In this document: piece after piece, positions 62,151 through 64,000 of the stretch
Layout of the letters: every line of letters begins with the position of its first letter
How positions within the stretch are numbered: position 1 is the first letter of the stretch
From: a virus
DNA length: 64,000 nt
Virus record (IMG/VR): IMGVR_UViG_3300033182_000980
Location: 310,001-374,000 of that record
Strand: one strand, 5' to 3'
Translations under genes and position numbers: made by a program
Notes under the pieces: model-generated
The model's input: only the letters and a program-made list of their open reading frames with translations
The model's database searches: none
What the model was told of the DNA's origin: nothing

Positions 62151-63035
62151 ATGTTAGACAGAGTAGTACAACGACACATGGTTAGGCTTGCTTGCCAAGT
62201 AGCTTATGAGCAAACCCCTAACTTGAAGAAAGCACACGCTTCGGATTTCTCTCTTGAAGCAATCCAAGTAATCGCCAAGCACTTAACCTCCAATAGCCGT
62301 CAAGACTTTACGCAGAAGAAGGCTTTTTTCTCCATAGTAAAAAAGGTCAAGCAACTCATCGACCTCTTTAAGAAAGCACCTCAAGCGTGGGATAAGTTTA
62401 AAACCATGCTAGGTATTACTTCTAGCGGTGTGGCGATGGTTAAAGAAATCGACACAAAGCTCGGTAATCTTCTTGAGGAGGGGAAGAAGAAGCTCGACCA
62501 AGTAGCTAAAAGAGTATGGAGTGAAATACCCATGCTTAAGTTGATTGGTGAGGTTCTTGAAGAAAAGAACAGGTGGGAAGTAGCATTAGAGAACGCAAAA
62601 AAGTTTGTACCAGAAAAGGTATTGAATGCGTTTAAAGCGATTGAATCTAGTGCCACATCAATAGGCGATTATTTAGATGACCTATTAAGCAAGTCTAAGA
62701 CCCTCAAAGCATTATCAGCACCAATCAAAATCTATCTGTTTTTTCAGATATGGGATTGGTTTGCTGACTTTGACTTTAGGGTCGTGGTGGCAGGTATTCT
62801 CGGCACGATTGATTTCAAAGACTTGATCGCCCTATTACCCTCGGAGGGTATCGAGATCATCCTTGAGCTTGTACTACCCCCACCAGCCAATGGAGCGTTA
62901 GCAAAGCTCATAATAGAAGTGGGGGTTGCCTCTGCCTTTGCCATGATTATGGTGCTAGAGATCAAACACTTGATGAAGGTCTACAAGGTAAACAACACCA
63001 AAGACCTCTTAGTAAAGCTAGAGGCTAATGGCTAA
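62151..63035 (+). CDS. Tag-like virion-internal/injected protein candidate, 294 aa
   Basis: MLDRVVQRHMVRLACQVAYE is a basic amphipathic N-terminus similar in size and pattern to the shared tag but diverged. The body is helical (KVKQLIDLFKKAPQAWDKFK, LGNLLEEGKKKLDQVAKRVW), with hydrophobic stretches near the end (IEIILELVLPPPANGALAKL, GVASAFAMIMVLEIKHLMKV). GGGGGT precedes the ATG. The same context (opposite strand within the replication operon) as the 57127 gene. Function unknown; tag-family membership is tentative. Confidence 0.5.
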   Translation: MLDRVVQRHMVRLACQVAYEQTPNLKKAHASDFSLEAIQVIAKHLTSNSRQDFTQKKAFFSIVKKVKQLIDLFKKAPQAWDKFKTMLGITSSGVAMVKEIDTKLGNLLEEGKKKLDQVAKRVWSEIPMLKLIGEVLEEKNRWEVALENAKKFVPEKVLNAFKAIESSATSIGDYLDDLLSKSKTLKALSAPIKIYLFFQIWDWFADFDFRVVVAGILGTIDFKDLIALLPSEGIEIILELVLPPPANGALAKLIIEVGVASAFAMIMVLEIKHLMKVYKVNNTKDLLVKLEANG

Positions 63036-63037
63036 TC

Positions 63038-64000
63038 TTAGTTGAAGAGATCGTCTAGCTCGTCCATAGCCGCTTGAGCATCACCACCGAGCTTGCTTGA
63101 TGGCTCTGTCTTGATCTCTGGTTCATCTTCCTTCTTCTTGGAAGTAAGATAACCACGCACTTGACCAAACATAACATCAAGCCAGTTAGCAGGGAGAAGG
63201 TTTCGGAAGCCCTCAAGACCTTGACCCTTATGTTCTGTGCCTGTGGTTGGGTCAGCCCAAGTGTACCAAGCACCACCCTTCTTCACGACACCGACAGAAA
63301 TCGCAAGGTCAAGCACAGTACGCTCATTGTCTACACCAACCCCATTCATAAGGTAGAACTCGGATTCATGTTTATAAGCGTCTGACACCTTACACTTATC
63401 GAGGGTAGCACGAACGATGTTGCCCTTGACGGTATCAATCATCTTGTTCTGTAGACCGTCCCACTCCTTACCTCGATCCTTACCAACCACACGAAGCATG
63501 ATCTTGAGGCTTGAGTAGTAAGTCCATGCTTGACCACCTTGAGGCTTACGAGTCGGACCACCACCAAAGCCACCCATACCACCGATAGCTTCACGAAGCT
63601 GAGAAATCCCGATAACCGCAGTGTTCGAGTCAGCGATTACACGCTTAAAGAGAGGAAGGAACTGCGACCATTGTCGGGCGAGAAGTCCGACAGCAGATTG
63701 CTCACCAGCTTCCTTTTGGAACATCTTTTCGGGAACACCAGCACCCACAGAGTCAACCACGATAAGGTCAACACCTGCCGATGCGAACTTGACCATGAGC
63801 TTGAACCCTTGCTCAAGGGTTTCGGGCTGTAGGAGCATAAATTTAGATTTGTCTGTAACAGGCACACCGAGCATTTGAGCATAACGAGGTTCGACCTCAT
63901 TCTCCCAGTCAATGTAGACACAAGTTCCACCTTCCTCATTACAAATCGAGGCGGCTGTCTGGAGAGCGATAGTGGTCTTACCTGCACCTGCAAGCCCATA
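63038..64000 (-). CDS. RecA/UvsX-like recombinase, N-terminus outside window
   Basis: Reading frame open to the window edge. Walker A GLAGAGKTTIA lies at ~63965-63997. Then CVYIDWENEVEPRYAQMLGV, LIVVDSVGAGVPEKMFQKEA (Walker B), VIGISQLREAIGGMGGFGGG (L2-like loop) and GQAWTYYSSLKIMLRVV follow the RecA core order. The C-terminal ~80 residues are an acidic/lysine tail (KKEDEPEIKTEPSSKLGGDA). It catalyses strand exchange in phage recombination and repair. First gene visible of the minus-strand operon. Confidence 0.85.
   Translation of the reverse strand, partial: YGLAGAGKTTIALQTAASICNEEGGTCVYIDWENEVEPRYAQMLGVPVTDKSKFMLLQPETLEQGFKLMVKFASAGVDLIVVDSVGAGVPEKMFQKEAGEQSAVGLLARQWSQFLPLFKRVIADSNTAVIGISQLREAIGGMGGFGGGPTRKPQGGQAWTYYSSLKIMLRVVGKDRGKEWDGLQNKMIDTVKGNIVRATLDKCKVSDAYKHESEFYLMNGVGVDNERTVLDLAISVGVVKKGGAWYTWADPTTGTEHKGQGLEGFRNLLPANWLDVMFGQVRGYLTSKKKEDEPEIKTEPSSKLGGDAQAAMDELDDLFN

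Overview
This window is part of the genome of a large double-stranded DNA tailed bacteriophage. It has virion genes (a gp5/VgrG-like hub-spike protein, a 3,049-residue tail or baseplate protein and its operon partners), a phage-type replication and recombination set (RecA/UvsX-like recombinase, sliding clamp, Cas4/RecB-like nuclease, Rad50-like ATPase half, RuvC-like resolvase), and dozens of very small genes of unknown function. Lipoprotein signal peptides and a candidate inner spanin suggest a Gram-negative host. No integrase, CRISPR array, canonical tRNA or transposase was seen. The species cannot be named from the sequence alone.

Layout. 1-2.9 kb: virion genes on the + strand. 2.9-9.6 kb: small genes on both strands, including a Pyr_excise-like protein and lipoproteins. 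9.6-22.9 kb: a minus-strand structural operon with ATGA/TAATG-type overlaps. 23-52.5 kb: a dense early or accessory region of short genes on both strands. Most transcription units here begin with copies of one promoter-like motif, GTAACCCCTTATCTATA, about 34 in total, almost all in this region. About half of the copies are followed at once by a small hairpin whose arms covary between copies. This region also holds a MoxR/CobS-like AAA+ ATPase, a split CobT-like pair (HEAGH metallopeptidase-like protein plus VWA protein), an HNH nuclease, winged-helix proteins, and several small paralogous families. 52.5-55.9 kb: more small + strand genes, lipoproteins and a candidate lysis gene, closed by a clear intrinsic terminator. 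56.4-64 kb: the minus-strand replication/recombination operon, interleaved with + strand genes.

Most notable points. (1) Six otherwise unrelated + strand proteins share a short basic/coiled N-terminal tag (LEMRxxRLE-like). In three of them the leader and tag are nearly identical in DNA, so a reused capsid-targeting or injection signal is a good hypothesis. (2) Two tandem homologous structured RNAs at 39.5-39.8 kb have acceptor-like stems and perfect T-arms with a TTCGACT loop, but no recognisable tRNA body. (3) The promoter plus covarying 5' hairpin forms a repeated expression cassette. (4) A family of about ten proteins near 110 residues shares an L...GF...(I/V)R..W pattern. (5) A DLDLFGE-type peptide recurs in three proteins and may bind the phage's own sliding clamp.

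Limits. No database or folding program was run. Family names rest on motifs read by eye, RNA structures were paired by hand, and functions marked as inferred should be treated as hypotheses.
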